64,000 nt of DNA. Source: Gordonia sp. SID5947. Its GTDB lineage: Bacteria > Actinomycetota > Actinomycetes > Mycobacteriales > Mycobacteriaceae. The stretch lies in contig NZ_WWHU01000001.1 in the NCBI RefSeq assembly GCF_009862785.1, positions 1,302,001-1,366,000 of the forward strand. The letters run 5' to 3'. The notes below the pieces were generated by a model. That model saw nothing but the letters and a program-made list of their open reading frames with translations. It was not told the origin of the DNA and did not search any database. Of this stretch, positions 9,540 through 19,750 are shown piece after piece (the stretch's first letter is position 1; every line of letters begins with the position of its first letter). Both the position numbers and the translations under genes were made by a program.

Positions 9540-10784
9540 CTATTTGAAGAGTTGGATCGGGTTGACGATGTCGGCGGTGAGCGTCAGGACCATGAACCCG
9601 CCCATGATGATCACCACCGCGTAGGTGATCGGCATGAGCCTGAGGTAGTCGACGGGTCCGCCCGCGGCGCGACCGAACCATCCGCGCACCGTGTTGCGGG
9701 CCTTCTCGTAGCCGACGATGGCCATGTGCCCACCATCCAACGGTAGTAGCGGTACGAGGTTGAACAACCCGAGGAAGAAGTTGATGCTGATCAGCAACAA
9801 CAGGAAGGTGCTCCAGGCGCCCCGCTCGACCGCCTGACCACCCAGCACCGACGCGCCGTAGACGCTGACCGGGGTGTCCATCGAACGCTCGCCACCGGTG
9901 ACCGCCGTCCACAGAGCGCTGATCTTCGACGGCATCGACAGCAGGGCGTCCCAGGTGGCCACGAACAGGTCCCCGGTGAAAGCGAACGACGCGGGTATCA
10001 CCGCGAGTCCGTCGTAGTGGTTGATGGCCGGCGGCGGATCGAAGGTGATGCCCACCTTGCGGGTCTGCTCGGTCTCGGTGGTTCCGTCCGCGTTGTTGAC
10101 CACGACGGTCGACGGCTGCGGATCGATGGTGAACTCGCGCTGCTCGGTGCCACCGTCGACGGTCCGCTCGACCGTGAGGGACACCGGGCCGCCGGTGTCG
10201 CCGATCTGCTTCGAGACCGCCGCGTAGTCCGACACCGAGGTGCCGTTGACCGCGACGATCGTGTCGCCCGCCATCAGACCGGCGGCACCGGCAGGTCCGG
10301 TACCACCGCACGGGGTGGACACCGGATCCTTGTCCGGGTAGTAGGTCGTGGTGGCCGGTACGCAGGTCACCTTCGAGACGGTGGCCGGTACCGGATCCTG
10401 GCTGATGTTGGGCAGGCCGAAGATCGCACCGACGATGACGACCAGGAGGAACCCGAGGACGAAGTTCTGCGCCGGCCCGGCCGCCAACACCACCAGGCGC
10501 TTCCACGGTTTCTGCAGATACATCGCTCGCGGACGATCTTCGGCGGCGATCTCGTCGTAGGGCGTCATCCCGGCGATGTCGCAGAACCCGCCCAGTGGCA
10601 GCGCCTTGACGCCGTACTCGGTCTCCCCGCGTCGGGTCGACCACAGCGTCGGACCGAAACCGACGAAGTACCGGCGCACCTTCATGCCCGTAGCCTGCGC
10701 AGCCCACATGTGACCGCACTCATGCCAGGCCACCGACAGCACCAGCGCTGCGGCGAACAGCACCACGCCGAGCGCAAAACTCAC
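9540..10784 (-). CDS. rip1: Site-2 (RseP/Rip1-type) intramembrane zinc metalloprotease
   Basis: Cleaves membrane substrates such as anti-sigma factors within the bilayer. Zinc ligands are H21 and H25 of HECGH with catalytic E22 in the first helix, and D350 of PLDGGH in a late helix. A PDZ domain occupies roughly residues 165-245 ([16 protein letters not shown]). About four transmembrane helices are visible over 414 residues, the Rip1 layout. The GTG start overlaps the dxr stop by 4 bp, so it is coupled to dxr and precedes ispG. Confidence 0.93.
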   Translation of the reverse strand: MSFALGVVLFAAALVLSVAWHECGHMWAAQATGMKVRRYFVGFGPTLWSTRRGETEYGVKALPLGGFCDIAGMTPYDEIAAEDRPRAMYLQKPWKRLVVLAAGPAQNFVLGFLLVVIVGAIFGLPNISQDPVPATVSKVTCVPATTTYYPDKDPVSTPCGGTGPAGAAGLMAGDTIVAVNGTSVSDYAAVSKQIGDTGGPVSLTVERTVDGGTEQREFTIDPQPSTVVVNNADGTTETEQTRKVGITFDPPPAINHYDGLAVIPASFAFTGDLFVATWDALLSMPSKISALWTAVTGGERSMDTPVSVYGASVLGGQAVERGAWSTFLLLLISINFFLGLFNLVPLLPLDGGHMAIVGYEKARNTVRGWFGRAAGGPVDYLRLMPITYAVVIIMGGFMVLTLTADIVNPIQLFK

Positions 10785-11956
10785 TGACTCACTCCATCCG
10801 CATATGCCTTGACCAGACGCGCAGCGTGTTCGCGTGCCCACTGGTCAGCGGCCAAGACCTCATCCACAGTACCTGGCCTTTCACGCCACTGATCGGCGTC
10901 GCCGAGCACGTCACGGATGATCTCGACGATGCGCGGGAACCGGATGGCGCCGGCGAAGAATCCGGCCGCCGCGGCCTCGTTGGCCGCGTTGTAGACAGCG
11001 GTGAGCGAGCCGCCCCCGCGTCCGGCCTCACGCGCGAGATCGATCGCCGGGAAGACGGCGTTGTCGACCGGCTCGAAGGTCCACGACGATGCGGTCGAGA
11101 AGTCACAGGCGGCCGATGATCCGGGTACCCGCGCGGGCCAGCCCAGCGCCAGCGCGATCGGGAGTTTCATCGAGGGTGGCGATGCTTTCGCGACGGTCGC
11201 CCCGTCGACGAAGGTGACCATCGAATGCACGATCGACTGCGGATGCACCGTGACGTCGATGCGGTCGTAACCGACCCCGAACAGCAGGTGCGCCTCGATG
11301 ACCTCGAGCGCCTTGTTCACCAGGGTTGCCGAGTTCAGCGTGATCAGCGGGCCCATCGACCACGTCGGGTGGTGCCCGGCCTGTTCGGGGGTCACATCCT
11401 CGAGCGCCGCGCGGGTCCAGCCCCGGAACGGACCGCCCGACGCGGTGAGCACGAGCCGATCGACCTCGCCGGCGGTGCCCGCCCGCAAACACTGCGCGAT
11501 CGCCGAATGCTCCGAATCGACCGGCACGATCTGACCCGGGGCCGCGGCGTCGAGGACGAGGGAACCACCGGCGACGAGCGACTCCTTGTTCGCCAGCGCC
11601 AATCGCGCCCCCGATCGCAGCGTGGCCAGACTCGGCCGAAGGCCGATGGACCCGACGACCGCGTTGAGGACCACATCCGCCTCGACGGCATCGATCAGAT
11701 CACACATCGCGTCCGGGCCACCGAAGACCGCGCCACCGAGTTCGTCGGTGAGTGTGTCCGCGGCGGCCGGGTCGGCCACCGCGAGCGCGCCGGCCGGTAT
11801 CCGGAACGCCTGTGCCTGCCGGCGCAGCAGATCGAGGTTCGCGCCGCCCGCCCCGAGGCCGACGACCTGGAAGCGTTCGGGATGTTCGGCGATGACCTCG
11901 AGGGCCTGGACACCGATCGACCCGGTCGAGCCGAGGATGAGTACACGCGTCGTCAC
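10781..11956 (-). CDS. dxr: 1-deoxy-D-xylulose 5-phosphate reductoisomerase
   Basis: Makes MEP from DXP, the first committed step of the non-mevalonate pathway. The NADPH-binding loop GSTGSIG is at residues 9-15. The metal and substrate region shows [25 protein letters not shown] and [27 protein letters not shown] features of the family. I chose GTG 11956, which gives 391 residues and places the Rossmann loop at the N terminus; longer upstream frames are non-homologous. First gene of the dxr-rip1-ispG block. Confidence 0.96.
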   Translation of the reverse strand: MTTRVLILGSTGSIGVQALEVIAEHPERFQVVGLGAGGANLDLLRRQAQAFRIPAGALAVADPAAADTLTDELGGAVFGGPDAMCDLIDAVEADVVLNAVVGSIGLRPSLATLRSGARLALANKESLVAGGSLVLDAAAPGQIVPVDSEHSAIAQCLRAGTAGEVDRLVLTASGGPFRGWTRAALEDVTPEQAGHHPTWSMGPLITLNSATLVNKALEVIEAHLLFGVGYDRIDVTVHPQSIVHSMVTFVDGATVAKASPPSMKLPIALALGWPARVPGSSAACDFSTASSWTFEPVDNAVFPAIDLAREAGRGGGSLTAVYNAANEAAAAGFFAGAIRFPRIVEIIRDVLGDADQWRERPGTVDEVLAADQWAREHAARLVKAYADGVSQ

Positions 11957-11999
11957 GGGATCATTGTCCTGCCTCCGACTGGTCAGCCCAAAATTTCCT

Positions 12000-12956
12000 T
12001 CAGCGTGCGGGGTGGACCTTCCGCCAGTGTTCGGCGATGTCGATGCGACGGGTGATCCATACATCGTCGTGCCCCTGCACGTGATCGAGGAACCGCTCGA
12101 GCGCCGCCAACCGCGCCGGCCTGCCGGCGATCCGGCAGTGCAGACCGATCGAGAGCATCTTGGGGGCGCCGGCCACACCCTCGGCATACAGGACGTCGAA
12201 CGCGTCCCGCAGGTGCGCGTAGAACTGGTCACCGGAGGGAAATCCACCGGGCGAGGCGAAGCGCATGTCGTTCGTGTCGAGCGTGTAGGGCACCACGAGG
12301 TGGTCGACGGCGGCGTCGCCACGCGGCACCTTCACCCAGTAGGGCAGGTCGTCGGCGTAGCTGTCGGAGTCGTAGACGAACCCGCCCTGCTCCACCAGGA
12401 GTCGACGGGTGTTGGGTGAATCGCGTCCGGTGTACCACCCCAGCGGCCGGCTGCCGGTGACCTCGGTCAGCAACTCGATCCCGGCGGCCATGTGCTCGCG
12501 CTCGACCGCCGGGTCGACCATCTGATAGCTGAGCCACCGATAGCCGTGACACGCGATCTCGTCGCCACGCTCGACAAAGGCCGCGGCCGCCTCCGGGTTT
12601 CGGGCCATCGCCTGCGCGACCGCGAAGATGGTCAGCGGCAGTTGCCGTCGCGAGAACGTGCGCAGGATGCGCCATACGCCTGCGCGAGACCCGTATTCGT
12701 ACAACGACTCCATGCTCATGTGCCGGTTCGGGAACGATTGGGCGCCGATCATTTCTGACAGGAAAGTCTCACTGCCACGGTCGTTCTCGAGGACATTGTT
12801 CTCCGAGCCCTCCTCGTAGTTGAGGACGAACTGCACAGCGATCCGGGCGCCGCCGGGCCACCGCGGATCCGGGGACGTCACACCGTAACCGATCAGGTCG
12901 CGCGGATAGTTCTCCGACCGGTAGTCGGCCAGGGTTCGGTGCACGGTGTCGGGCAT
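12000..12956 (-). CDS. PuuE-type polysaccharide deacetylase family protein (allantoinase-like)
   Basis: A 318-residue NodB-fold hydrolase that strongly resembles cofactor-independent allantoinase Puu[21 protein letters not shown] at the N terminus, [38 protein letters not shown] and [15 protein letters not shown]. The histidines in CHGYRW and GLHCR fit the catalytic pocket. No other purine-catabolism gene is nearby, so allantoin as substrate is inferred from the family only. It is 43 bp from dxr on the same strand and divergent from the DUF2631 gene. Confidence 0.8.
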   Translation of the reverse strand: MPDTVHRTLADYRSENYPRDLIGYGVTSPDPRWPGGARIAVQFVLNYEEGSENNVLENDRGSETFLSEMIGAQSFPNRHMSMESLYEYGSRAGVWRILRTFSRRQLPLTIFAVAQAMARNPEAAAAFVERGDEIACHGYRWLSYQMVDPAVEREHMAAGIELLTEVTGSRPLGWYTGRDSPNTRRLLVEQGGFVYDSDSYADDLPYWVKVPRGDAAVDHLVVPYTLDTNDMRFASPGGFPSGDQFYAHLRDAFDVLYAEGVAGAPKMLSIGLHCRIAGRPARLAALERFLDHVQGHDDVWITRRIDIAEHWRKVHPAR

Positions 12957-13107
12957 GGCGGCATTCTGTCACCGAACTCGCGCCGATGCGTGGTGGCAGG
13001 TACGTCGCCCCCACCTCGCTACCGCTATGCTGTTCGATGAACTACTACCGACCGTCAGACTTCTGGCCACGTCCGTCAGATCGCTGACCGTGCAGTGAGG
13101 AGCCACC

Positions 13108-13371
13108 GTGGCAAGCACCGAGGTTGAGCCCGTCGACACCGGCTGGGTCCGCGAACCAGCGGATGCGCCGTCGGCCCGGTTCGGCTGGCACGGTCAGGCG
13201 ACCAAGTCCTTCATCATCGCCGGATGGTTCTGCGTCGCAGCCCTGCTGCTGATGTTCATCGGCAACCACCGCGGCCACGTCGAGGACATCTACCTGGCAG
13301 GCTTCGCCGCCGTCCTCGCCTTCTTCCTGATCAGGCCGTCGATCCGCAATCGGGGCCGCTGGAAGAACTGA
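13108..13371 (+). CDS. DUF2631 small membrane protein
   Basis: An 87-residue actinobacterial protein with two hydrophobic helices (about residues 34-51 and 59-76) joined by the short loop GNHRGHVED. Start is GTG 13108 with a GAGGAG ribosome site 6 nt upstream. Function unknown. It converges with rlmN 12 bp later, as homologues often do near rlmN and dxr. Confidence 0.85.
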   Translation: MASTEVEPVDTGWVREPADAPSARFGWHGQATKSFIIAGWFCVAALLLMFIGNHRGHVEDIYLAGFAAVLAFFLIRPSIRNRGRWKN

Positions 13372-13383
13372 CCGACCCCGGTC

Positions 13384-14490
13384 TCACCGTTCTTCGGCCG
13401 CCAGCTGCCCGCACGCGGCGGCGATCTCCTGTCCGCGGGTGTCTCGCACCGTGCACGACACACCCTGTTCCCGAACCCGTCGGACGAACTCGCGTTCCAC
13501 CGGTTTGGGGCTCGCATCCCATTCGGACCCCGGAGTCGGGTTGAGTGGGATGAGGTTGACGTGCACGCGCGAACCGAGTGCCTTGTGCAGCTTCTCCCCC
13601 AGCAGGTCCGCACGCCACGGCTGATCGTTGACGTCTCGGATCAGCGCGTACTCGATCGAGACGCGACGACCGGTGGTGTCGGCGTAGTACCGCGCGGCGT
13701 CGAGCACCTCTGCCACCGACCACCGGTTGTTGACCGGCACCAAGGTGTCGCGGAGCTCGTCGTCGGGCGTGTGCAACGACACGGCCAGGGTCACCGCGAG
13801 TCCCTCGTCGGCCAGACGCCGGATCGAGGGTGCGAGGCCGACCGTGGACACGGTCACCGACCGCGCGGAGATCCCCAGACCGTCCGGGACCGGCGAGGTG
13901 ATCTGCCGGACCGCGCTCACCACCCGCTTGTAGTTCGCCAACGGTTCGCCCATGCCCATGAAGACGACATTCGACAGTCGGCCGGGCTCACCGAATTCAC
14001 CGTCGCGCAGAGCTCGCGCCGCCGCCCTGACCTGGTCCACGATCTCGGCGGCGGACAGGTTGCGGTCGAGGCCGCCCTGGCCGGTCGCGCAGAACGGGCA
14101 CGCCATCCCGCAGCCCGCCTGGCTGGAGATACACAGTGTGTTGCGCTCGGTGTAGCGCATGAGAACGCTCTCCAGCAGGGTCCCGTCATGCAGTCGCCAC
14201 AACGTCTTCCGCGTGTCGCCGTCGTCGCAGGAGATGTGCCGCACCGGACTGAGAAGCGGCGGGAACAGCTTGTCGCCGACGGCGTCGCGCGACGTCGCAG
14301 GCAGGTCGCTCATCTCCGCGACATCGCCGTTGAGGCGTCCGTAGTACTGACGCGCCAGCTGATTCGCGCGGAACTTCGGCAGCCCCAGGGAGGCCAGGGC
14401 CGACACCCGGGCGTCGGCGTCGAGGTCGGCGAAATGAGTCGGGGGACGCCCCCGTTTGGGTGCGTCGAACACGAGTGGCAATGACGACAT
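13384..14490 (-). CDS. rlmN: 23S rRNA/tRNA adenine-C2 methyltransferase RlmN
   Basis: Radical SAM enzyme that methylates A2503 of 23S rRNA and A37 of some tRNAs. The cluster motif is [11 protein letters not shown] (CX3CX2C) near residue 125. The shuttle cysteine is in SCTVRDTRG near the C terminus, and the partner Cys lies in this same region as in the family. [10 protein letters not shown] is the SAM-binding GGE-like motif. I chose ATG 14490 (368 residues). It is divergent from the LapA-domain gene with a 30-bp gap holding a short palindrome. Confidence 0.95.
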   Translation of the reverse strand: MSSLPLVFDAPKRGRPPTHFADLDADARVSALASLGLPKFRANQLARQYYGRLNGDVAEMSDLPATSRDAVGDKLFPPLLSPVRHISCDDGDTRKTLWRLHDGTLLESVLMRYTERNTLCISSQAGCGMACPFCATGQGGLDRNLSAAEIVDQVRAAARALRDGEFGEPGRLSNVVFMGMGEPLANYKRVVSAVRQITSPVPDGLGISARSVTVSTVGLAPSIRRLADEGLAVTLAVSLHTPDDELRDTLVPVNNRWSVAEVLDAARYYADTTGRRVSIEYALIRDVNDQPWRADLLGEKLHKALGSRVHVNLIPLNPTPGSEWDASPKPVEREFVRRVREQGVSCTVRDTRGQEIAAACGQLAAEER

Positions 14491-14491
14491 G

Positions 14492-14511
14492 ATGACATTG
14501 TCGCATGTCAT
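14492..14511. promoter_or_regulatory. Palindrome in the rlmN / LapA divergent promoter
   Basis: ATGACAT (14492-14498) and ATGTCAT (14505-14511) form a perfect 7-bp dyad around a 6-bp spacer. It fills most of the 30-bp space between two divergent start codons. It could be an operator or part of overlapping -10 elements; both genes would then be nearly leaderless. Confidence 0.35.
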
Positions 14512-14520
14512 GATGGGTAC

Positions 14521-14898
14521 ATGACGACACCTGATCCGCAGCGACCCGAGGCGGCCCCCGGCGACCTGCCACCGGCGAACCCTGAACTCGACCGCGATCA
14601 CCAAGCCCTGCTCGCCGAACGCGACGAGCTCCGGACCAAGGTGAAAAACGTCGAACACACGCGCACGCGTGCGACTTTCATCGGTCTGGTCATCGGCGCG
14701 ATCATCACCGTGCTGCTGCTCGTGTTCATCCTGCAGAACCTCGACTCACAGCGCATCATGTTGATCTTCTGGGAGGTCAACCTGCCGCTGGGTGTGAGCC
14801 TTCTCATCGCGGCGATCGCCGGAGCGCTCATCGTCGCGCTGGCCGGAGGTCTCCGCATGTTGCAGATGAGCCGCGCGATGCGCAAGGCCAAGAAGTAG
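14521..14898 (+). CDS. LapA/DUF1049-domain membrane protein
   Basis: A 125-residue protein with a charged N-terminal half and two hydrophobic helices (about 55-78 and 90-112). [23 protein letters not shown] is the typical DUF1049 signature linking them, and a basic tail ends the protein. In other bacteria LapA proteins assist lipopolysaccharide assembly; the role in a mycolata cell is unknown. Confidence 0.8.
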   Translation: MTTPDPQRPEAAPGDLPPANPELDRDHQALLAERDELRTKVKNVEHTRTRATFIGLVIGAIITVLLLVFILQNLDSQRIMLIFWEVNLPLGVSLLIAAIAGALIVALAGGLRMLQMSRAMRKAKK

Positions 14899-14927
14899 CG
14901 AAAGCAGTCGTGGCCGGCGCACGCCGA

Positions 14928-15884
14928 TCAGAGCAGTGCGGTCAGCACCGCCCACACGATGAACGCCGACGGCAACAACGAGTCCAGACGATCCATGATG
15001 CCGCCGTGACCGGGTAGCAGGGTGCCCATGTCCTTGATGCCGAGGTCGCGTTTGACCTGTGACTCGACAAGATCACCCAACGTCGCGCAGACGACCAGAA
15101 CTGGTCCGAGAACCGCGCCGACCCACCAATGCGTGTCGAGAAGGAAGACAACGCAACCGATTGCGCCCGCCGTACCGACGACGAATGACCCGACGAGTCC
15201 TTCCCACGACTTCTTCGGGCTGATCGCCGGCGCCATCGCATGTTTGCCGAACAAGACGCCGGCCGCATAGCCGCCGACGTCGGAGCACACCACGACGACC
15301 ATCAGCGTCGCGACCCGCGCCGCGCCGTGGTCCTGTACCACCATCTGCGCACCGAACGACGCGAGCAACGGCAGCCACGCCAACACGAGGACGCTTGCGG
15401 CCAGATTCCGGAGATAGTTCTCGGGTGCGTGACCGATCCCCTGCGCCAGCAACATCCAGACCATCAAGACCAGCACGGTCGCCGCGAACGCGGTGAGCAC
15501 TCCGGTCTGGGCCCAGGGCCAGCTCGCCCAGATGATCGCCTGGCCGCCGATCAGCAACGGCCACAGCGCCACCTGGTAGCCACCGTCGCGCAGTCGCTTG
15601 GTGACCTCCCAGGTCGCGATGGCGAACGCCACCGCGACCACGCCGTACCAGATCTTCGGTGCGAACAGCAGGATGAGGATGATCGAGATGCCGAGCGTCC
15701 CGCCGACGCCGATGGCCGCAGGAAGGTTCCGTCCGGCCCGCGACTTCGCGGGAGCCGCGGGCTCCCCGGATGCAGGCTTGCCTGGTGCCCCCGAATTCTC
15801 GCCCCCATCGGCGGGCGGCGTGTTCGCAGAGGGTTCGGTGGCCATCATTTCCGGTATAGACGCGTGGGGTGGGTCAGTGCTCAC
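14928..15884 (-). CDS. cdsA: Phosphatidate cytidylyltransferase CdsA
   Basis: Makes CDP-diacylglycerol from phosphatidic acid and CTP for phospholipid synthesis. The C-terminal signature is intact: [13 protein letters not shown] followed by [14 protein letters not shown]. About eight transmembrane helices follow a proline/alanine-rich cytosolic N-terminus of about 50 residues. The GTG start overlaps the frr stop by 4 bp, so cdsA closes the pyrH-frr-cdsA operon. Confidence 0.95.
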   Translation of the reverse strand: MSTDPPHASIPEMMATEPSANTPPADGGENSGAPGKPASGEPAAPAKSRAGRNLPAAIGVGGTLGISIILILLFAPKIWYGVVAVAFAIATWEVTKRLRDGGYQVALWPLLIGGQAIIWASWPWAQTGVLTAFAATVLVLMVWMLLAQGIGHAPENYLRNLAASVLVLAWLPLLASFGAQMVVQDHGAARVATLMVVVVCSDVGGYAAGVLFGKHAMAPAISPKKSWEGLVGSFVVGTAGAIGCVVFLLDTHWWVGAVLGPVLVVCATLGDLVESQVKRDLGIKDMGTLLPGHGGIMDRLDSLLPSAFIVWAVLTALL

Positions 15885-16438
15885 ACTTCGAGCAATTCGT
15901 TCTCTTTGTGCTTCACGAGTTCATCGACCTGCGTGACATAGCCGGCGGTGGTCTTGTCGAGTTCCTTCTCCGCGCGGTTCACTTCGTCCTCGCCGGCCTC
16001 GCCGTCCTTCTGGATACGCTTGAGTTCGTCGACGGCCTTTCGGCGGACATTGCGGATCGCGACCTTCGCGTCCTCCCCTTTGCCCTTGGCCTGCTTCACG
16101 AGTTCACGTCGGCGCTCCTCGGTGAGCTGCGGGATCGCGACGCGGATGATGGTGCCGTCGTTGGTCGGGTTCACGCCGAGGTCGGAGTTGCGGATCGCCG
16201 TCTCGATGTCGCGCAGCGTGGAGGCCTCGTACGGCTTGATCACGACGAGCCGGGCTTCGGGGGTGGTGATGCCGGCCACCTGGGTGACCGGGGTGAGCGA
16301 ACCGTAGTACTCGATGTTGACCTTGTTGAACATCGCCGGATTGGCACGGCCCGTGCGGATCGAGCCCATGTCGTCCTTGGCGACGCCGACCGCCTTCTCC
16401 ATCTTCTCTTCGGCGTCCAGCAGCGTGTCGTCGATCAT
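15881..16438 (-). CDS. frr: Ribosome recycling factor
   Basis: Splits post-termination ribosomes with EF-G. At 185 residues it has the family length, with [15 protein letters not shown] near the N terminus and the three-helix bundle regions rich in charged residues ([12 protein letters not shown]). Start is ATG 16438, preceded by GAGAAG at a normal distance. It lies between pyrH and cdsA. Confidence 0.97.
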   Translation of the reverse strand: MIDDTLLDAEEKMEKAVGVAKDDMGSIRTGRANPAMFNKVNIEYYGSLTPVTQVAGITTPEARLVVIKPYEASTLRDIETAIRNSDLGVNPTNDGTIIRVAIPQLTEERRRELVKQAKGKGEDAKVAIRNVRRKAVDELKRIQKDGEAGEDEVNRAEKELDKTTAGYVTQVDELVKHKENELLEV

Positions 16439-16505
16439 CGTCGTCCCACTTCTCCTCGGTACAGGTTCGGGTTGGTACACGTCATGAGGGCGCGAACCGA
16501 CATGT

Positions 16506-17245
16506 CTAGGTCGCCACCAGGGTGCCGATTCGCTTACCTGCGACCGCCCGGGCGATGTTTCCCTCTTCCAGAAGATTGAACACGAGCATCGGCATCTTGT
16601 TGTCCATGCACAGGCTGAAGGCTGTGGCGTCGGCGACCTTGAGTTCCTTGTCGAGCACCTCGCGATGGGTGACCTCGGTGTACATCTTGGCATCCGGGAC
16701 CACGCGCGGGTCGGCGTCGTAGACGCCGTCGACACCCTTGGCCATCAACACGACCTCGGCCTTGATCTCCAGTGCGCGCTGGGCGGCGGTGGTGTCGGTG
16801 GAGAAGTACGGCATGCCCATACCCGCACCGAAGATCACCACCCTCCCCTTTTCCAGGTGGCGCTGCGCCCTCAGGGGCAGATAGGGCTCGGCGACCTGAC
16901 CCATCGTGATGGCGGTCTGGACCCGAGTGCTCACACCCCGCTTCTCCAGGAAGTCCTGCAGGGCGAGACAATTCATCACAGTGCCGAGCATGCCCATGTA
17001 ATCCGACCGGGCCCGGTCGAGACCACGCTGCTGAAGTTCTGCTCCGCGGAAGAAGTTGCCGCCGCCGATGACGACCGCGACCTGAACGCCCGAGCCGACG
17101 ACCTCGGCGATCTGATCGGCAACGGTCGCCACCACGTCGGGATCGAGACCGACGTCACCGCCGCCGAACATCTCACCCCGAGTTTGAGAAGCACGCGACG
17201 GTAGCCGTGACGTTCGGACTGCTGCATGTCGGGGGTTTCGCTCAT
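16506..17245 (-). CDS. pyrH: UMP kinase PyrH (frameshifted in this sequence)
   Basis: Phosphorylates UMP to UDP. The start [23 protein letters not shown] is in one frame and the rest, from [12 protein letters not shown] to the end [10 protein letters not shown], is in another. One extra G at the tract 17176-17179 joins them into a 246-residue protein with all amino-acid-kinase motifs ([32 protein letters not shown]). I chose ATG 17245 because GAGGA lies 5 nt upstream. UMP kinase is essential in related bacteria, so a real break here is not credible. Confidence 0.93.
17176..17179 (-). other. Apparent frameshift site in pyrH
   Basis: Plus-strand CCCC; five C are needed to read KLGGEMFGG. The break falls inside the first conserved kinase motif. 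Confidence 0.9.
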
Positions 17246-17416
17246 CAACATCCTCACTCGTCGGTTCGGTGAACATCGTACGTCCCTCGACGGGCAGCAA
17301 TGCGAAGAGCGGTCGGCGCGCCCACCCGACCGGCCGCAGACGGTGCGTCCGCGTTCCACGCACGGGCCATGACCTGCACCGCGACGAAGCGACCGCAGAC
17401 GACCGCCGGCGAACTC

Positions 17417-18373
17417 TCAGCGGGCGCCGGCGTCGGCCAGGGTTCGTCCGGGGACGGTCCGCATGGCCGGCCGATCGTCGAGTACCGGATAGGCGCGCCG
17501 AACGCGATGCCCGTCGCCCTCCATCAAGAACTGGGTCAGCGGGCTTCCCGAGTCCTCGATCCCGAGACGACCCATGAGTGTCGCGACGATCTGGCGTGAC
17601 ATGGGCCCGAGCTCACGGAGCGGGCGGTTGCGATGGGCCCGGGTCCCGAGATCCACCTGGCCGATCGCGTCCATCCCGAACCGGTTCAGCGTGTCGAGAA
17701 CGATGCCGATCTCCACGCCGTAGCCCGGGGCGAACGGGATCGACATCAGCAATTCACGGGTTCCGGCGTACTCGCCCGCCAATGGCTGGATGAGGGCAGA
17801 GAGCTCCGGTCTCAGCGCGGCCACCAGGGGCCGCACCACGAGTTCGGTCACCCGGCCACCACCGGACGGATCGATCCCACCCGACCCCACGAGCGGCCGT
17901 CGATAGTATCCCTTGACCAGCTGCAACTCCGGCACCGACAGCAACGGCCCGACGAGCTTGGGCACATACATCGGATCGGGATCGACGAGGTCACTGTCGA
18001 TGTAGACCACGATGTCGCCGACCGTCGTCGCGAGGGAGCGCCACAGGACCTCGCCCTTGCCCGGCAGAGGCGGCACGCCCGGCAACGCCGATTCCCTGCT
18101 CTCCACGCGCGCCCCGGCTGCCGCAGCCCGCGTCATCGTGGCATCCGCCGACCCGGAATCGATGACGACGACCTCGTCGACCAGGCCGCCCACGAGGGGC
18201 ATGATGCTCGCGATCACCGAGCCGACCGTCCGCTCTTCGTCGAGGGCAGGCAGCACCACGGAGATCGAGCGACCGTTCTTGAGCGCGATCAGCTCGTCGA
18301 CCGTCCACTTCGGCCGGTCCCACGTGTTCGACTCCAGCCAGGTCGCCGAGCCCTGCATGTCGGCGATCGTCAT
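17417..18373 (-). CDS. gpgS: Glucosyl-3-phosphoglycerate synthase
   Basis: GT81 glycosyltransferase that moves glucose from NDP-glucose to 3-phosphoglycerate, the first step of methylglucose lipopolysaccharide synthesis. The sequence shows [16 protein letters not shown], the metal-binding DSD (in [11 protein letters not shown]), GKGEVLW and [11 protein letters not shown] motifs. The 318 residues match the mycobacterial enzyme length. Start is ATG 18373, which follows the mycolyltransferase stop by 59 bp. In mycobacteria this gene is not next to pyrH, so its place here is unusual. Confidence 0.93.
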   Translation of the reverse strand: MTIADMQGSATWLESNTWDRPKWTVDELIALKNGRSISVVLPALDEERTVGSVIASIMPLVGGLVDEVVVIDSGSADATMTRAAAAGARVESRESALPGVPPLPGKGEVLWRSLATTVGDIVVYIDSDLVDPDPMYVPKLVGPLLSVPELQLVKGYYRRPLVGSGGIDPSGGGRVTELVVRPLVAALRPELSALIQPLAGEYAGTRELLMSIPFAPGYGVEIGIVLDTLNRFGMDAIGQVDLGTRAHRNRPLRELGPMSRQIVATLMGRLGIEDSGSPLTQFLMEGDGHRVRRAYPVLDDRPAMRTVPGRTLADAGAR

Positions 18374-18432
18374 CGAATCGCGGTCCACCTCGGTCCGATC
18401 ATCCGCGGTATCAGAACCCTGACGACGGGCCG

Positions 18433-19476
18433 TCACGCGGCGAGCGCCCGTCGGAACTGCGGCCATGCGCGATGGAGCTCGTCCTGCCAGTACGGCCAGG
18501 CGTGCGTGCCGCCGTCGTAGAGGTGGAAGGTCGCCGGGACACCTCGTTCCCGCATCCGGCGCTGGAGGTTGCGGGTGCACTCGGCGGTCGCGGTCTCGAT
18601 GACCGCGCCGACGGCGATCTGGTCGAACAACTTGGTGCCGTTGCCGTCGATACCCGGCCCATTGATCGTGTCGTAGCGTCCCGGTGTCCCCGATCCGTTG
18701 GACACATAGACGGACTTGCCGCGGAACTCGTCGACGTGGAGGTACGGGTCGTTTTCCTGCCAGGCCGGAGCGGTCGGCGGACCCCACATGTTGACCGTGT
18801 TCCCGCCACCGCGACCCTCGACCACCATGCGGACAACCGCCTGCCCGAGAGGGTCGCTGGTCTGCGCGCACCCGCTGAAGGATCCGATCCCCCGATAGAG
18901 CTTCGGCGCATGCAGAGACAGCTGGAAGACCGACGTGCCGGCCATCGAGATCCCCGCAATTGCGTTGCGTCCGTTGCCATCGAACCGTTCGTCGATGGCT
19001 CGCGGGAGTTCAGAGGTCAGATAGGTGGCCCATTTCTGGTATCCCAGCGTCGGATCCGGCCGTTGCCAGTCGGTGAAATAGCTCGCCGCACCACCCATCG
19101 GAACCACGACGTTGACGTGTTGACCGGCAAAGAAGGTGCGGATGTCGGTCTGGTCGAACCAACTGCTGCCTCCTTCGCCACCGGCCGCCCCGTTCAGCAG
19201 GTAGAGCGTCGGGGCAGGGCCGCGGCCGGAAGAAGGAATCACCTTCACGGGCAACGACATACGCATCGCTTGTGAGCGCACCGTGAGGTCGATCTCCCGG
19301 GTCGACTGGGCATGCTCGGCGACGATCGTGGCACCCATCGGGGCAGCCGACGAGACCGCCGGCACCAGCTGGCCACCCAAGGCGACGCAGGCCAGCGCTG
19401 CCGCCGCCGTCAATCTGCATGCAACGACAACCCGTGCGGCCCGCGAGGACGACCGCCCCGCTCCAGGCTTGCCCAC
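18433..19476 (-). CDS. Secreted mycolyltransferase / Ag85-type esterase
   Basis: Alpha/beta hydrolase that transfers mycolic acids between trehalose lipids and the cell wall. A basic N-terminus and hydrophobic segment end near VSSAAP (residue 45), a likely signal peptide. The triad is S177 in GISMAG, a Glu at about 294 (AVIETATAEC) and H325 in GGTHAWPYW; the Glu-His spacing resembles Ag85. The start is GTG 19476 with AGGGG about 9 nt upstream; the open frame continues upstream without a better start. It is cotranscribed with gpgS and divergent from the PapA-like gene. A plain esterase is possible, but the HAWPYW ending favours mycolyltransferase. Confidence 0.86.
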   Translation of the reverse strand: MGKPGAGRSSSRAARVVVACRLTAAAALACVALGGQLVPAVSSAAPMGATIVAEHAQSTREIDLTVRSQAMRMSLPVKVIPSSGRGPAPTLYLLNGAAGGEGGSSWFDQTDIRTFFAGQHVNVVVPMGGAASYFTDWQRPDPTLGYQKWATYLTSELPRAIDERFDGNGRNAIAGISMAGTSVFQLSLHAPKLYRGIGSFSGCAQTSDPLGQAVVRMVVEGRGGGNTVNMWGPPTAPAWQENDPYLHVDEFRGKSVYVSNGSGTPGRYDTINGPGIDGNGTKLFDQIAVGAVIETATAECTRNLQRRMRERGVPATFHLYDGGTHAWPYWQDELHRAWPQFRRALAA

Positions 19477-19750
19477 CTTTGTTTCCCCTATCGCAGATAC
19501 ACCCTCTCGGTGTCGACGGTTGGAGTGTGCCGCACCACACGTCCGCTGTCCACCCACCCGCACGAAATGGACAAGTGGGACTTTTGTCCAATAAATTTTG
19601 TTGACAGACAACATCTTTCATGGGTGGATGCAATGGGGCGGGGATGGATGTCCCACTCCGGTCGGGACTCGTTTCGAGATCTCGCGTTCGCGTGCGGTAG
19701 CCCACCGGCGAGCCACCGCTCGATCCGCAATCACCGAATAGAGGTTAGAG
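19477..19750. promoter_or_regulatory. Divergent A/T-rich control region with two dyads
   Basis: This spacer between the mycolyltransferase (-) and the PapA-like gene (+) is poorer in G+C at 19560-19620 than anything around it. TGGACAA (19568-19574) pairs with TTGTCCA (19584-19590) across a 9-bp spacer. TGTTG (19599-19603) pairs with CAACA (19609-19613). A TTGACA -35-like hexamer is at 19601-19606 minus 1 or 2 bases depending on alignment. No ORF is supported here. Confidence 0.5.

Noticed and set aside
9490..10719. Upstream extension of the ispG frame
   Set aside because: It runs through rip1 in another frame with low-complexity Arg-rich sequence; the true start is ATG 9489.
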